Below, piece by piece: positions 16,216-25,102 of a stretch of DNA of 64,000 nucleotides. The stretch is taken from NCBI RefSeq assembly GCF_003458715.1, contig NZ_QRVI01000004.1, forward strand, positions 49,044 through 113,043, given 5' to 3'. The position numbers and the translations under genes are program-made. The notes beneath the pieces were generated by a model. The model worked only from the letters and a program-made list of their open reading frames with translations. It searched no databases and was not told the DNA's origin. Position 1 is the stretch's first letter, and every line of letters starts with the position of its first letter. Source of the DNA: Eubacterium sp. AF22-8LB (lineage in GTDB: Bacteria > Bacillota_I > Bacilli_A > Erysipelotrichales > Erysipelotrichaceae).

Positions 16216-18357
16216 ATGGCGAAACAAGAGTTTCATTTAGATTTTTGTGGTCGGGGGATCACAGTAGAAACTGGGGAAATCGCAAAACAGGCTGATGGAG
16301 CCGTTATCATCCGCTATGGTGATACAGTAACTTTATCGACTGCTTGTGCATCAAACCAGGCAAAAGAAGGGATTGACTTTTTCCCTTTAACAGTAAGTTT
16401 TGAAGAAAAGTTATATTCTGTTGGAAAGATTCCAGGAGGATTTTTACGTCGTGAAGGAAGACCAAGCGAACATGCGACATTAACAGCTCGTATGATCGAC
16501 CGTCCAATCCGTCCTTTATTTGCGGAAGGGTTCCGTAATGAAGTACAGGTTGTTAACACTGTATTAAGTGTAGACCAAGATGCAAGTCCAGAAATGGCAG
16601 CTATGTTTGGTGCTTCATTGGCATTATGTATTTCAGATATTCCATTCAATGGACCTATCGCAGGTGTTAAGGTTGGATGTATCAATGGAGAATTGGTTGC
16701 CAACCCTACAGTGGCTCAAATGGAAGAAAGCGATATCGATTTAACAGTAGCTGGTACTGCACAGGCTTTAAATATGGTGGAAGCTGGAGCAAAAGAAGTC
16801 AGTGAAGAAGATATGCTTGCGGCATTGATGTTTGGACATGAACAAATCAAGAAATTATGTGCATTCCAGGAAGAAATTGTTGCAGCTTGTGGTAAAGAAA
16901 AACGTGAAATCGAATTATATGCCGTTGATGAAACAATCGACAGTGAAGTTCGTGCAAACTTTGAAGCACAAATTCGTGCGGCTGTAAGTATTAAAGAAAA
17001 ATTAGAGCGTTACGGAAAAATTGATGATTTAACAGATGAAGCAGCTGAAATGATCGCAAATAAAGAATATGCATCTGAAAAAGATCAGAACAATGCGGTT
17101 AAACAGGCTCGTGAAATCTGTCGTGGAATTGAAGCTGACGAAGTACGTCGTTTGATCATTGAAGACAAGGTTCGTCCAGATGGTCGTCAAATCGATGAAA
17201 TCCGTCCTTTAAACTCACAAGTAGATTTATTGCCACGTGTCCATGGTTCTGCTTTGTTTACTCGTGGAGAAACACAGGTATTATCAACAACTACTTTAGG
17301 CGCATTAAATGATAACCAAATTATTGATGACTTAACAGTTGTAGAATCAAAGCGTTTCATGCACCACTATAACTTCCCACCATATTGCGTTGGGGAAACA
17401 GGACGTATGGGAAATCCAGGACGTCGTGAAATTGGTCATGGTGCTCTAGGTGAAAGAGCCTTAGCTCAAGTATTGCCAAGTGTTGATGAATTCCCATATA
17501 CAATTCGTACAGTTGCGGACGTTATGGAAAGTAACGGTTCAAGTTCTCAGGCAAGTATTTGTGCCGGAACAATGTCTTTAATGGCTGCCGGTGTTCCTAT
17601 CAAAGCTCCAGTAGCTGGTATTGCGATGGGATTGATTATGGATGATGATTCAGGTAAATATACTGTATTAACAGATATCCAAGGTATGGAAGACCACTTT
17701 GGAGATATGGACTTTAAGGTTGCCGGAACAACAAATGGTATCACAGCTTTACAGATGGATATCAAAGTAACAGGTATCACTAAAAATATCTTTGAAGAAG
17801 CATTGGCACAAGCACACAAGGCTCGTCTAGAAATCTTAGATAACATGTTGGCATGTATTTCAGAACCTAGAAAACAATTGAGTCCATATGCACCTAAGAT
17901 TGCGATGATGAACATTGACCCAGACAAGATCAAAGATGTGATTGGACCTGGTGGAAAAATGATCAACGAAATCATTGCACAATGTGACAATGTGAAGATT
18001 GATATTGATGATGATGGTAAGGTTGTGATCTACCACAATGATTACGATACAATCGAAAAAGCGAAACAAATGATTAGCGACATTGTACGTGTAGCTAAAG
18101 TAGGCGATGTATATGCGGCTAAGGTTGTTCGTTTAGAAAAATTCGGTGCATTCGTTAACTTATTTGGTAATACAGATGGTTTATTACACATTTCTAAAAT
18201 TTCTCATCACCGTGTAGAAAAAGTAGAAGATGTATTAAAACTAGGTGATATCATCGATGTTAAGGTTACAGAAATCGACAATAAGGGTCGTATTAATGTA
18301 AGCGCGAAAGCTTTACTTCCAAAGCCAAAAACAGAAGAAGAAAAAACGGAAGCGTAA
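16216..18357 (+). CDS. pnp: polyribonucleotide nucleotidyltransferase (PNPase)
   Basis: 713 residues: two RNase PH domains with the helical linker between, the catalytic second domain (FTRGETQ, GRREIGHGALGERAL), then KH (IGPGGKMIN, about residue 575) and S1 (VGDVYAAKVVRLEKFGAFV) RNA-binding domains. It degrades RNA 3' to 5' by phosphorolysis in the cytoplasm and in degradosome-like complexes. SD GAGGTGA. Ends with its own terminator. Confidence 0.98.
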   Translation: MAKQEFHLDFCGRGITVETGEIAKQADGAVIIRYGDTVTLSTACASNQAKEGIDFFPLTVSFEEKLYSVGKIPGGFLRREGRPSEHATLTARMIDRPIRPLFAEGFRNEVQVVNTVLSVDQDASPEMAAMFGASLALCISDIPFNGPIAGVKVGCINGELVANPTVAQMEESDIDLTVAGTAQALNMVEAGAKEVSEEDMLAALMFGHEQIKKLCAFQEEIVAACGKEKREIELYAVDETIDSEVRANFEAQIRAAVSIKEKLERYGKIDDLTDEAAEMIANKEYASEKDQNNAVKQAREICRGIEADEVRRLIIEDKVRPDGRQIDEIRPLNSQVDLLPRVHGSALFTRGETQVLSTTTLGALNDNQIIDDLTVVESKRFMHHYNFPPYCVGETGRMGNPGRREIGHGALGERALAQVLPSVDEFPYTIRTVADVMESNGSSSQASICAGTMSLMAAGVPIKAPVAGIAMGLIMDDDSGKYTVLTDIQGMEDHFGDMDFKVAGTTNGITALQMDIKVTGITKNIFEEALAQAHKARLEILDNMLACISEPRKQLSPYAPKIAMMNIDPDKIKDVIGPGGKMINEIIAQCDNVKIDIDDDGKVVIYHNDYDTIEKAKQMISDIVRVAKVGDVYAAKVVRLEKFGAFVNLFGNTDGLLHISKISHHRVEKVEDVLKLGDIIDVKVTEIDNKGRINVSAKALLPKPKTEEEKTEA

Positions 18358-18363
18358 AAGTCA

Positions 18364-18394
18364 GGAACTCGTTAAAATGCGAGTTCCTTTTTTC
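18364..18394 (+). terminator. pnp terminator
   Basis: Perfect 8-bp arms GGAACTCG and CGAGTTCC with an 8-nt loop and a T run. Confidence 0.88.
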
Positions 18395-18402
18395 TATGGT
18401 TG

Positions 18403-18411
18403 TGGTAAAAT
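18403..18411 (+). promoter_or_regulatory. pepV extended -10
   Basis: TGG-TAAAAT, 23 bp before the pepV ATG, with SD GAGGTGA between. No clear -35. Confidence 0.4.
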
Positions 18412-18433
18412 AGTTGGGTAGAGGTGAAAAATT

Positions 18434-19822
18434 ATGGATTTTAATACAGAAGTACTTAAATATAAAGATGATTTCTTAAAAGATTTAAATACACTTGTAT
18501 CGTATGAAAGTGTTCGTGACGAATCAACAAAGGCTGAAAATGCACCTTTTGGTAAAAATTGTCGTGACGTATTAGATGCGATGCTAGATATGGCTAAACG
18601 TGATGGCTTTGAAACAAAAGACGTGGACGGATATGCTGGCGTTGTTGAATATGGGCAAGGTGAAGAAACTTTTGGCGTTCTTGGCCACTTGGACATTGTT
18701 CCTCTTGGTGAAGGATGGACAAAGAATCCTTTAAAGGTAACTTTAGAAAATGGCTACATCTTTGGACGTGGTGTAATGGATGATAAAGGACCTGCATTAG
18801 CTGGTTATTACGCATTGAAAATGATTCGTGATTTAAACATCCCATTAAAGAAACGTGTGATGTTGATTACAGGATGCGATGAAGAATCAGGTATGGAATG
18901 TATGAACTACTATGTAGATCATGCCGAAGTTCCACAAATGGGCTTTGTACCTGATGCAAACTTCCCAGTTATCTATGGAGAAAAGGGTGGCTTACATGTT
19001 GGACTTGTAAGTAATGATGTTACTGTAATTAAAAAGCTTCATGCGGGAAGTCGTCCAAATATCGTTATTGGGAAAGCGGATGTAACTGTTGAAGTGATGA
19101 GCTATCAACAGGAAGAGTTATTTAAATTCTATTGTGATACTCAAGGCGTGAAAGGATCTATTAAAAGAAGTGCTGACGGAGTTACACTTCATATCGATGG
19201 TGCATTTGCCCATGCAGCTATGCCATATGATGGTGTAAATGCAGCGGTTCTATTATTGAACTTTATTGGTCAGGCTTACAATGATCAATTGTCAAAAGAT
19301 CTATACTTCTTATTGAAGGATTGGATGGGAAAACCAGTAGGTATTGAAAAGGATGGTTTATATATGTCATTCTTAACAATAAACACTGGTATTGTAAATA
19401 TGGAAGATAATAAAACGGATATTTTAATTGATATTCGTTATCCAAATGATACAAATGGGAATGAAATCATGGCTAAATTTGATGAGGCTTGCGCAAGTCT
19501 TACTTCAAATATCAAAGCTGAAAATCGTGGGGATTCAAAACCATTGTTCGTAGATCCAGATTCTCGTTTAGTTAAAGACTTAATGAGTGTCTACCAAAAA
19601 TATACTGGCGATACTTTCTCATGCCCAATCACAATTGGTGGTGGAACGTATGCACGTAAATTTAAGAATTTCGTATCTTATGGTCCAGAACTTCCAAATG
19701 AAGTGATTGAAACCGATGCGTTTGTAGGAGGATGTCACCAACGTGATGAGGGTATTAAATTAGATAATCTATTACAGGCTATCTGTATTTATGCCGATGC
19801 GATCGTGACATTGTGTAGCTAA
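18434..19822 (+). CDS. pepV: dipeptidase PepV, M20 metallopeptidase family
   Basis: 462 residues, the family length. The metal site is visible: His in HLDIVPLGEGW (about residue 84), Asp in MDDKGP (about 116), the Glu pair in GCDEESG (about 150), Asp in PDANFP (about 174), and a C-terminal His. It hydrolyses dipeptides in the cytoplasm. Alternative substrates of M20 enzymes, such as Xaa-His dipeptides, cannot be excluded. trmB follows one base after the stop. Confidence 0.93.
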   Translation: MDFNTEVLKYKDDFLKDLNTLVSYESVRDESTKAENAPFGKNCRDVLDAMLDMAKRDGFETKDVDGYAGVVEYGQGEETFGVLGHLDIVPLGEGWTKNPLKVTLENGYIFGRGVMDDKGPALAGYYALKMIRDLNIPLKKRVMLITGCDEESGMECMNYYVDHAEVPQMGFVPDANFPVIYGEKGGLHVGLVSNDVTVIKKLHAGSRPNIVIGKADVTVEVMSYQQEELFKFYCDTQGVKGSIKRSADGVTLHIDGAFAHAAMPYDGVNAAVLLLNFIGQAYNDQLSKDLYFLLKDWMGKPVGIEKDGLYMSFLTINTGIVNMEDNKTDILIDIRYPNDTNGNEIMAKFDEACASLTSNIKAENRGDSKPLFVDPDSRLVKDLMSVYQKYTGDTFSCPITIGGGTYARKFKNFVSYGPELPNEVIETDAFVGGCHQRDEGIKLDNLLQAICIYADAIVTLCS

Positions 19823-19823
19823 T

Positions 19824-20465
19824 ATGAGAATGCGTAAAGTAAAGTGGGCAACAGATTACTTGCCTAACGCAAATTGTTTAGTAAAAGAACCCTCAAAACA
19901 AGCGGGTCAATGGAAAAAACTATTAGGAACGGATACTTTACATATCGAAATTGGATGTGGTAAAGGAAACTATTCTTTGGATATGGCGAAGATGTATCCA
20001 GATACAGGTTTTATTGCGATTGAAAAGAATGAAAGTGCAGCGGGAATTGCCGCTAAAAAATATGATGAGGATGAAGCTGACAAGCATTTAAAATTGATTC
20101 AAGATGATGCCAGCACCATTGGAGAATGGTTTGGTCCTCGTGAAGTTGATGTGATTCACTTAAATTTCTCAGATCCATGGCCTAAGAAGCGTTATGCAAA
20201 AAGACGCCTATCCAGTGCCACGTTCTTGGATCAATATAAGCGTATTTTATCTCGTGATGGTGAGATTCAAATGAAGACGGATAACAGTGCTTTGTTCGAA
20301 TATAGCTTAATTGAATTTCAAAATGCCGGCTTTAAAATGGTCGAAGTCAGTGTAGATTATCGTCGGGAAACACATGATGAGGATGCGATTACAGAATATG
20401 AACAAAAATTCATTTCTTTAGGGCAGCCAATCTATCGTTGTGTTTGGAGATATATCCATGACTGA
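19824..20465 (+). CDS. trmB: tRNA (guanine-N7-)-methyltransferase TrmB
   Basis: 213 residues with the SAM-binding loop IEIGCGKGNYS (about residue 40), the DD in QDDAS, and the family-specific NFSDPWPKKRYAKRRL segment that carries catalytic residues. It makes m7G46 in the tRNA variable loop. The start has a poor SD and probably depends on coupling to pepV. Confidence 0.95.
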   Translation: MRMRKVKWATDYLPNANCLVKEPSKQAGQWKKLLGTDTLHIEIGCGKGNYSLDMAKMYPDTGFIAIEKNESAAGIAAKKYDEDEADKHLKLIQDDASTIGEWFGPREVDVIHLNFSDPWPKKRYAKRRLSSATFLDQYKRILSRDGEIQMKTDNSALFEYSLIEFQNAGFKMVEVSVDYRRETHDEDAITEYEQKFISLGQPIYRCVWRYIHD

Positions 20466-20796
20466 TATAAGAAATAAAGAAGAGTTTGAAAAGGCACTCA
20501 ATCATTCGAGGATTCAGGTCATGATGTTTACAGCCTTCTGGTGTCCAGACTGCATGTACATCAAGCCGTTTTTACCTGAAATTGAAGAAGAATTTAATGA
20601 TTTACAATTCTATTCCTTAAATCGAGACCAATGTATGGATATTGCACTTGAATATGAAGTGATGGGAATTCCTAGCTTTATCTGTTTTAAGGATGGAAAA
20701 GAGATTTCTAGATTTGTTTCTACACTTCGTAAGACAAAGGAAGAGATAGAAGCATTTTTGAGTCAAACAATAGAAAGTGAGAAGGAACTATGTTAA
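20458..20796 (+). CDS. thioredoxin-like protein (YtpP type)
   Basis: 112 residues with a thioredoxin fold. The active site is FWCPDCMYIKPF (CPDC instead of CGPC), and the cis-Pro strand is MGIPSFICF. It likely acts in cytoplasmic thiol exchange; partners are unknown. The ATG at 20458 overlaps trmB by 8 bp and has GGAG upstream. The 3' end overlaps the next gene by 7 bp, so trmB, this gene and the acidic protein form one translationally coupled unit. Confidence 0.9.
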   Translation: MTDIRNKEEFEKALNHSRIQVMMFTAFWCPDCMYIKPFLPEIEEEFNDLQFYSLNRDQCMDIALEYEVMGIPSFICFKDGKEISRFVSTLRKTKEEIEAFLSQTIESEKELC

Positions 20797-21479
20797 AGGA
20801 TTTAATGCATGCGATCTTCAATGAAGATATTGAAGAAGATGAAGATGAAGTAGTCGAAGAACCTGCAAAAGAAGAAGTTAAAGAAACACCAGAGCCAGTT
20901 GTAGAACAGCCAAAGGTTATTGAAAAAGTAGAACCAGTCAAGGAAGAAGTGGTTCAGCCAGAACCAGTCGTAGAAGAATCAAAGGTAGTAGAAAAAGATT
21001 CTACAGACTATATGAATTCTCCAATCTTTGAAAAGGCAATTATTCAGCCAAAACAAAAGAAAACAACGATTTTCCAAGGCTTAGACGTTGATTCAGTTAC
21101 TCGTGAAGAGGTAAAACCACAAAAGAAACAAAAGGAATACAAATATGATCGTCATAAATCAGTAAAAGTTCGTCGTGTAGCTGAGGATTTAGATTATCAA
21201 CCAGTTATTTCTCCAATCTTTGGAAATGTAGAGGATTCAAAGAAAGAATTCGACAAGGTTCATGATGCGATTTCTTTACAAAAACCAGAAGATGAAGATT
21301 TCTCAAAAATCTTATCTCCAATGTTTGGAACCTACTTACCTAGTATGCAGCCAGCTGAATCGATTCCTGAATATAAGGTAGAGGATAAGAAAGAAAATAT
21401 GAATCTTTCTGAAATGTTAGAAAAGCCAAAAAAGGAAACCAACAAACAAGAAACTTTATTTGACAAAGAAGGTGAATAA
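20790..21479 (+). CDS. acidic, proline-rich protein with three SPxF motifs
   Basis: 229 residues, family not recognised. A short N-terminal segment is followed by a Glu/Val/Pro-rich low-complexity stretch (about residues 13-70), then three spaced short motifs: SPIF (77-80), SPIFG (141-145) and SPMFG (176-180), each preceded by an acidic/aromatic pair. A basic patch lies at 110-130. There is no signal peptide or membrane helix, so it is cytoplasmic and probably largely disordered. It sits in an operon before murC, which suggests a cell-envelope or division role, but that is inference only. Confidence 0.85.
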   Translation: MLKDLMHAIFNEDIEEDEDEVVEEPAKEEVKETPEPVVEQPKVIEKVEPVKEEVVQPEPVVEESKVVEKDSTDYMNSPIFEKAIIQPKQKKTTIFQGLDVDSVTREEVKPQKKQKEYKYDRHKSVKVRRVAEDLDYQPVISPIFGNVEDSKKEFDKVHDAISLQKPEDEDFSKILSPMFGTYLPSMQPAESIPEYKVEDKKENMNLSEMLEKPKKETNKQETLFDKEGE

Positions 21480-21480
21480 A

Positions 21481-22788
21481 ATGGCTTATCACTTTATTGG
21501 TATTAAAGGAACAGGTATGGCTGCCTTGGCATGCATTCTTTATGATGAACATAAAGAGGTAACGGGTAGTGATATCGAAAAATATATTTTTACAGAAGAT
21601 GATTTAAGAGCTCGTAATATTCCAATTTATTCGTTTGATCCAAAGAATATTAAAGATAACGATACGGTTATCATTGGTCTATCTTTTGATGCGAGTCATC
21701 CAGAAGTAAAGGCTGCCTTAGACAATCCAACGGTGAAAACGTATTATTATAATGAATACTTAGGTATTTTATTAGAGTCTTATAGCTCAATTTGTGTGGC
21801 CGGGACACATGGAAAATCAACCACAACAGGTATTTTAAGTCATGTTCTAGCCTTGCAGGATGAATGTGCCTATTTAATTGGGGATGGACATGGCTATATG
21901 CCAGAGCATGCCAACCATTTTGTGTTGGAGTCATGTGAATTCCAAAGACATTTTTTGGCATATCACCCAGATTATGCGATCATTACCAATATTGAAATGG
22001 ATCACGTAGACTATTACAAAGATATGGATGATTATGTTTCCGCTTTCCAAAGCTTTGCGAATCAAGTTAAAAAAGGCGTTGTGATTTTTGGGGATGACGC
22101 ACACTTAAAAAATATGCATTATAATGTACCAGTTACTACATATGGTATGCAGGATGGTAATGATTATCAAGCTATCAATATTGAACAAGGTCCATTTGGT
22201 ATGCATTTTGATTGTAAGCACAATGGTGAAATCTTAGCTCATGTTGAATTAAATGAGGTAGGAGATCCATTTATGCAGGATGCTTTAGGATGCTTTGCCT
22301 TAGCTCATATGTTAGGAATGCCTGCAGATTTAATTGTACAAGGCTTAAAGGAATATAAAGGAATTGCTCGTCGATTTGTGATTGATGAAGTCAAGGATAG
22401 TGTTTTAGTGGATGACTATGCACACCATCCAACAGCTATTCGTTATATGATTGATGCGGTTCGTAAAAAATATCCAGAAAAGAAGGTTGTCGCTTTATAT
22501 AAGCCAGATCGTTATTCTCGTTTACAATATTTCTTGGATGACTTTGCGAAAAGTCTAAATACGGCAGATCAAGTATGTTTGCTTGATTTTCCTAAGAATG
22601 CCGTAAGAGAAGACGAAACGATTACCGTTACAATTCAAGACTTAATGGATCGTTGTCCAAATGCGCTTTTATTAGATGTAGATGATGCTTCGGCAGAAAA
22701 GCTAAAAGAACTAGCTCCAGCAGCCTTTGTGTTTATGTCTAGTAAAGATATCTATCTATTAAGAGATAAATTAGAGAAAATCTTATAA
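21481..22788 (+). CDS. murC: UDP-N-acetylmuramate--L-alanine ligase
   Basis: 435 residues with N-terminal HFIGIKGTGMAALA (UDP-binding), the Mur ATPase motif GTHGKSTTTG (about residue 113), the DDYAHHPTAI motif (about residue 317) and the ALYKPDRYSR strand. It adds the first amino acid to UDP-MurNAc in the cytoplasm. I chose ATG 21481, preceded by AGAAGGTG. Position before ytxG/ytxH-like genes and a CcpA-like gene matches B. subtilis. Confidence 0.96.
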   Translation: MAYHFIGIKGTGMAALACILYDEHKEVTGSDIEKYIFTEDDLRARNIPIYSFDPKNIKDNDTVIIGLSFDASHPEVKAALDNPTVKTYYYNEYLGILLESYSSICVAGTHGKSTTTGILSHVLALQDECAYLIGDGHGYMPEHANHFVLESCEFQRHFLAYHPDYAIITNIEMDHVDYYKDMDDYVSAFQSFANQVKKGVVIFGDDAHLKNMHYNVPVTTYGMQDGNDYQAINIEQGPFGMHFDCKHNGEILAHVELNEVGDPFMQDALGCFALAHMLGMPADLIVQGLKEYKGIARRFVIDEVKDSVLVDDYAHHPTAIRYMIDAVRKKYPEKKVVALYKPDRYSRLQYFLDDFAKSLNTADQVCLLDFPKNAVREDETITVTIQDLMDRCPNALLLDVDDASAEKLKELAPAAFVFMSSKDIYLLRDKLEKIL

Positions 22789-22816
22789 GAGAACAGTCTT
22801 CCTGTTCTCTTTTTTG
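22787..22816 (+). terminator. murC terminator
   Basis: Perfect 10-bp arms 22787-22796 and 22802-22811 overlapping the stop codon, T run after. Confidence 0.88.
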
Positions 22817-22817
22817 G

Positions 22818-22846
22818 TTGTGGAAAAACAGAAAAGCGGCTATGAT
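22818..22846 (+). promoter_or_regulatory. promoter of the AAA/DUF4143 gene
   Basis: TTGTGG (22818-22823), 17-bp spacer, TATGAT (22841-22846), followed by SD AAGGAG at 22871-22876. Confidence 0.5.
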
Positions 22847-22883
22847 ATGGTTATATCTTAGATTAGCCGAAAGGAGAACGGAT

Positions 22884-24097
22884 ATGTATATTAAAAGACA
22901 TATGGAGGAAACTATAAAAGAGTGTTTAGAACAGTTTCCAATTGTATTAGTTACTGGACCTAGACAAGTTGGTAAAACAACACTTCTACAAAATGTTTGT
23001 GATAAATTTCAGTATGTAACATTAGATGATCCAATTGTTTTGACACAGGCTTTAGAAGAGACAAACTTGTTTTTAAAAACTATCAACCACCCGTGTTTAT
23101 TGACGAAGTACAATATGCACCTAGTATTTTTAGATATTTGAAAATGTATGTAGACACGAATAAACAAAAGGGAAGCTTTGCGCTTATTGGATCACAGGCT
23201 TTTGAATTGATGAAAGGGGTCAGTGAAACTTTAGCTGGGCGCATGGCGATTGTGGAATTAAAAGGGTTGTCGTTACGCGAAATCCATCATGTTGAATTTA
23301 ATAAGCCTTTTATCCCAAATGAAGCCTATTTTAATGAAAGACAATTACAAATTCAAAGTTATTCTGACTTGTGGTATTGGATTCATAGAGGAAGTATGCC
23401 ACAACTTCAAGATGGAGAGATGAATTGGCAAAGATACTATTCTTCTTATGTGAAAACATATATCGAAAGAGATGTTCGACAAATTATAAATGTTTCTAAT
23501 GAGTTAAAATTCATTAAGTTTTTAACATCCCTTGCGGTACGGTGCGGTGAATTATTAAACATAAATGCAGTTGCGAATGAAGTAGAAACAAGTGCGGATA
23601 CTATTAAACGATGGCTTTCTATACTACAAACTTCAGGAATTATCTATTTGTTGGAACCATATTCTAACAATATATTAAAGAGAGTTGTCAAAACACCAAA
23701 AGTTTACTTTTATGATACTGGATTGGTATGTTACTTAGCTAGGTGGACTAGTGCAGATACAGCTATGACAGGTGCTCAAGCTGGAAATATATACGAGAAT
23801 TTCATTGTCTCTGAAATTTTAAAAAGTCATTTAAATGCAGGTAAAACCATTTCAAACATATATTTCTATCGTGATCGTGATCAAAGAGAAATTGATGTAG
23901 TAATTGATGAAGATGGGAAATTGTATCCGATTGAAATTAAAATGACGGGTAATCCCACAAAGGCGATGGGAAAACATTTCTCGGCATTAAAAGATATTCC
24001 AAATAAGGAAGTGCAGCCAGGTATCATTTTGTGTCGATATGATCGAAAGATGTATTTAACTGAAGATATGATCGCATTACCAATTGAATATATTTAG
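22884..24097 (+). pseudogene. AAA+ ATPase with DUF4143, single frameshift
   Basis: The first frame (22884-23141) has Walker A TGPRQVGKTT. The second (entered near 23080 and ending 24097) has Walker B FIDEVQYAP, sensor GSQAFELM, a winged-helix-like region and the C-terminal DUF4143 nuclease-fold end (REIDVVIDEDGKLYPIEIK). Joining them needs one extra base near the A5 run 23075-23079, which would read on to YQPPVFIDEVQ. The whole would be about 404 residues, normal for the family, whose function is poorly known. It is either a recent natural frameshift or a sequence error. It is flanked by housekeeping operons and looks like an accessory insertion. Confidence 0.85.
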
Positions 24098-24126
24098 TTG
24101 AAGTGTATATTAGGTACTTTTATATT

Positions 24127-24140
24127 TTGTAGCGTTTACA
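24127..24140 (-). promoter_or_regulatory. cre-like site upstream of the ytxG-ytxH-ccpA-like operon
   Basis: On the minus strand TGTAAACGCTACAA matches the published cre consensus TGWAARCGYTWNCW at 13 of 14 positions. It lies 51 bp before the -10 of the operon that encodes a CcpA-like regulator. Confidence 0.5.
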
Positions 24141-24187
24141 CATTTGTGAAAAAAGTTTCAATTTCAATAGATAAGTTAGAAAGTTCA

Positions 24188-24196
24188 TGTTATAAT
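24188..24196 (+). promoter_or_regulatory. extended -10 of the ytxG-like operon
   Basis: TGt-TATAAT at 24188-24196, 18 bp before the GTG start, with SD GAGGTGG between. The -35 region is weak. Confidence 0.55.
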
Positions 24197-24214
24197 CTTT
24201 CTGAGGTGGTATTT

Positions 24215-24565
24215 GTGACTATAGATGCGATGATGGAAACGTTAGCTCGTGCATTTTCATATATTTTACCAATCGTAGGTGTAATTGCCTTAGTTTATTT
24301 AATTTTATTTTTAAAACAATTGATTGAAACATTAAAACAAGTATCAAAAACATTAGATACAGCCAATGATCAATTGAAAAAATTGGATGCGCCATTAAAG
24401 ACGGCAGAAAATATTTCAAATACGGTTGATGAAGTGAATCAAACGGCTAGAGATGCTTTTATGAATGTCGTGGGCGCAGTGAGTGAAAATGTGCAAAATG
24501 CCAAAGACTGGATACAGGTTAAAAAGGCTGGCAAAGAGAGTCTAGAAACAAAGGAGGATGAATGA
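24215..24565 (+). CDS. DUF948 (YtxG-like) membrane protein
   Basis: 116 residues: one N-terminal membrane helix (about residues 12-35), then a long amphipathic heptad region (LDTANDQLKKLDAPLKTAENIS). Start GTG 24215 is chosen because GAGGTGG ends five bases upstream; ATG codons at 24230 are too far from it. YtxG family members are of unknown function. The murC-ytxG-ytxH order is as in B. subtilis. Confidence 0.75.
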   Translation: MTIDAMMETLARAFSYILPIVGVIALVYLILFLKQLIETLKQVSKTLDTANDQLKKLDAPLKTAENISNTVDEVNQTARDAFMNVVGAVSENVQNAKDWIQVKKAGKESLETKEDE

Positions 24566-24566
24566 C

Positions 24567-25100
24567 ATGGATGAAAAACAATTAATTGATGATTTAGAAA
24601 AAGAATCGATTCAGGAACTTGAAGTTATGCATGAGTCCGAAAATACAGATAATGAAAGAATTATAGAGGACGCTAAATCAAAAATTGAAAAGATCTATGA
24701 TGATGTGCGTGACTTATTAAAGGATGCAAAGGATCCAGAAAAAGTGAAGGAAGCATTAGCAAATGCTAAGGATGATGTGAAGGATATCCTTGCCGCTACA
24801 AAGAACAAAGTAATTGAAGTCAGTGAAAGTGAACAATTTAAACAGACTGTTTCTGCAGGAAAAGAATTTTTACAAGGTACAGCCGGCTTAGTTGTTGAAG
24901 GCTTTAAGTATGGAAAGGATACATTAAGAAAAAATGATTCTTTACGTAAAGTCATCGATAAGGCAGATGAAAAGGTAGATGAGATTCGTACAAATGATTC
25001 TGTTATTCGTGCCGTTGATAAAGCAGAAGAAGTAACAGGTAAAGCCACAGATGCATTGTTTAGTGGATTGAAGAAGATATTTAACAAGGGGGACGAATAA
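24567..25100 (+). CDS. hydrophilic helical protein in the ytxH position
   Basis: 177 residues, charged and predicted fully helical, with two near-repeats around NDSLRKVIDKADEKVDEIR and NDSVIRAVDKAEEVTGKA. No membrane segment is present, unlike YtxH, so orthology is not shown. It starts one base after the ytxG-like stop, with AAGGAGG nine bases upstream of ATG 24567; the in-frame ATG at 24558 abuts the SD. Function unknown. Confidence 0.7.
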   Translation: MDEKQLIDDLEKESIQELEVMHESENTDNERIIEDAKSKIEKIYDDVRDLLKDAKDPEKVKEALANAKDDVKDILAATKNKVIEVSESEQFKQTVSAGKEFLQGTAGLVVEGFKYGKDTLRKNDSLRKVIDKADEKVDEIRTNDSVIRAVDKAEEVTGKATDALFSGLKKIFNKGDE

Positions 25101-25102
25101 GG

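Noticed and set aside
22818..22883. Earlier start for the AAA/DUF4143 gene
   Set aside because: These codons lie in the promoter and upstream of the SD; the family starts at MYIKRHM (22884).
24127..24140. cre site read on the plus strand
   Set aside because: Plus-strand reading is one base short of the consensus; only the minus-strand reading fits and is the one reported.
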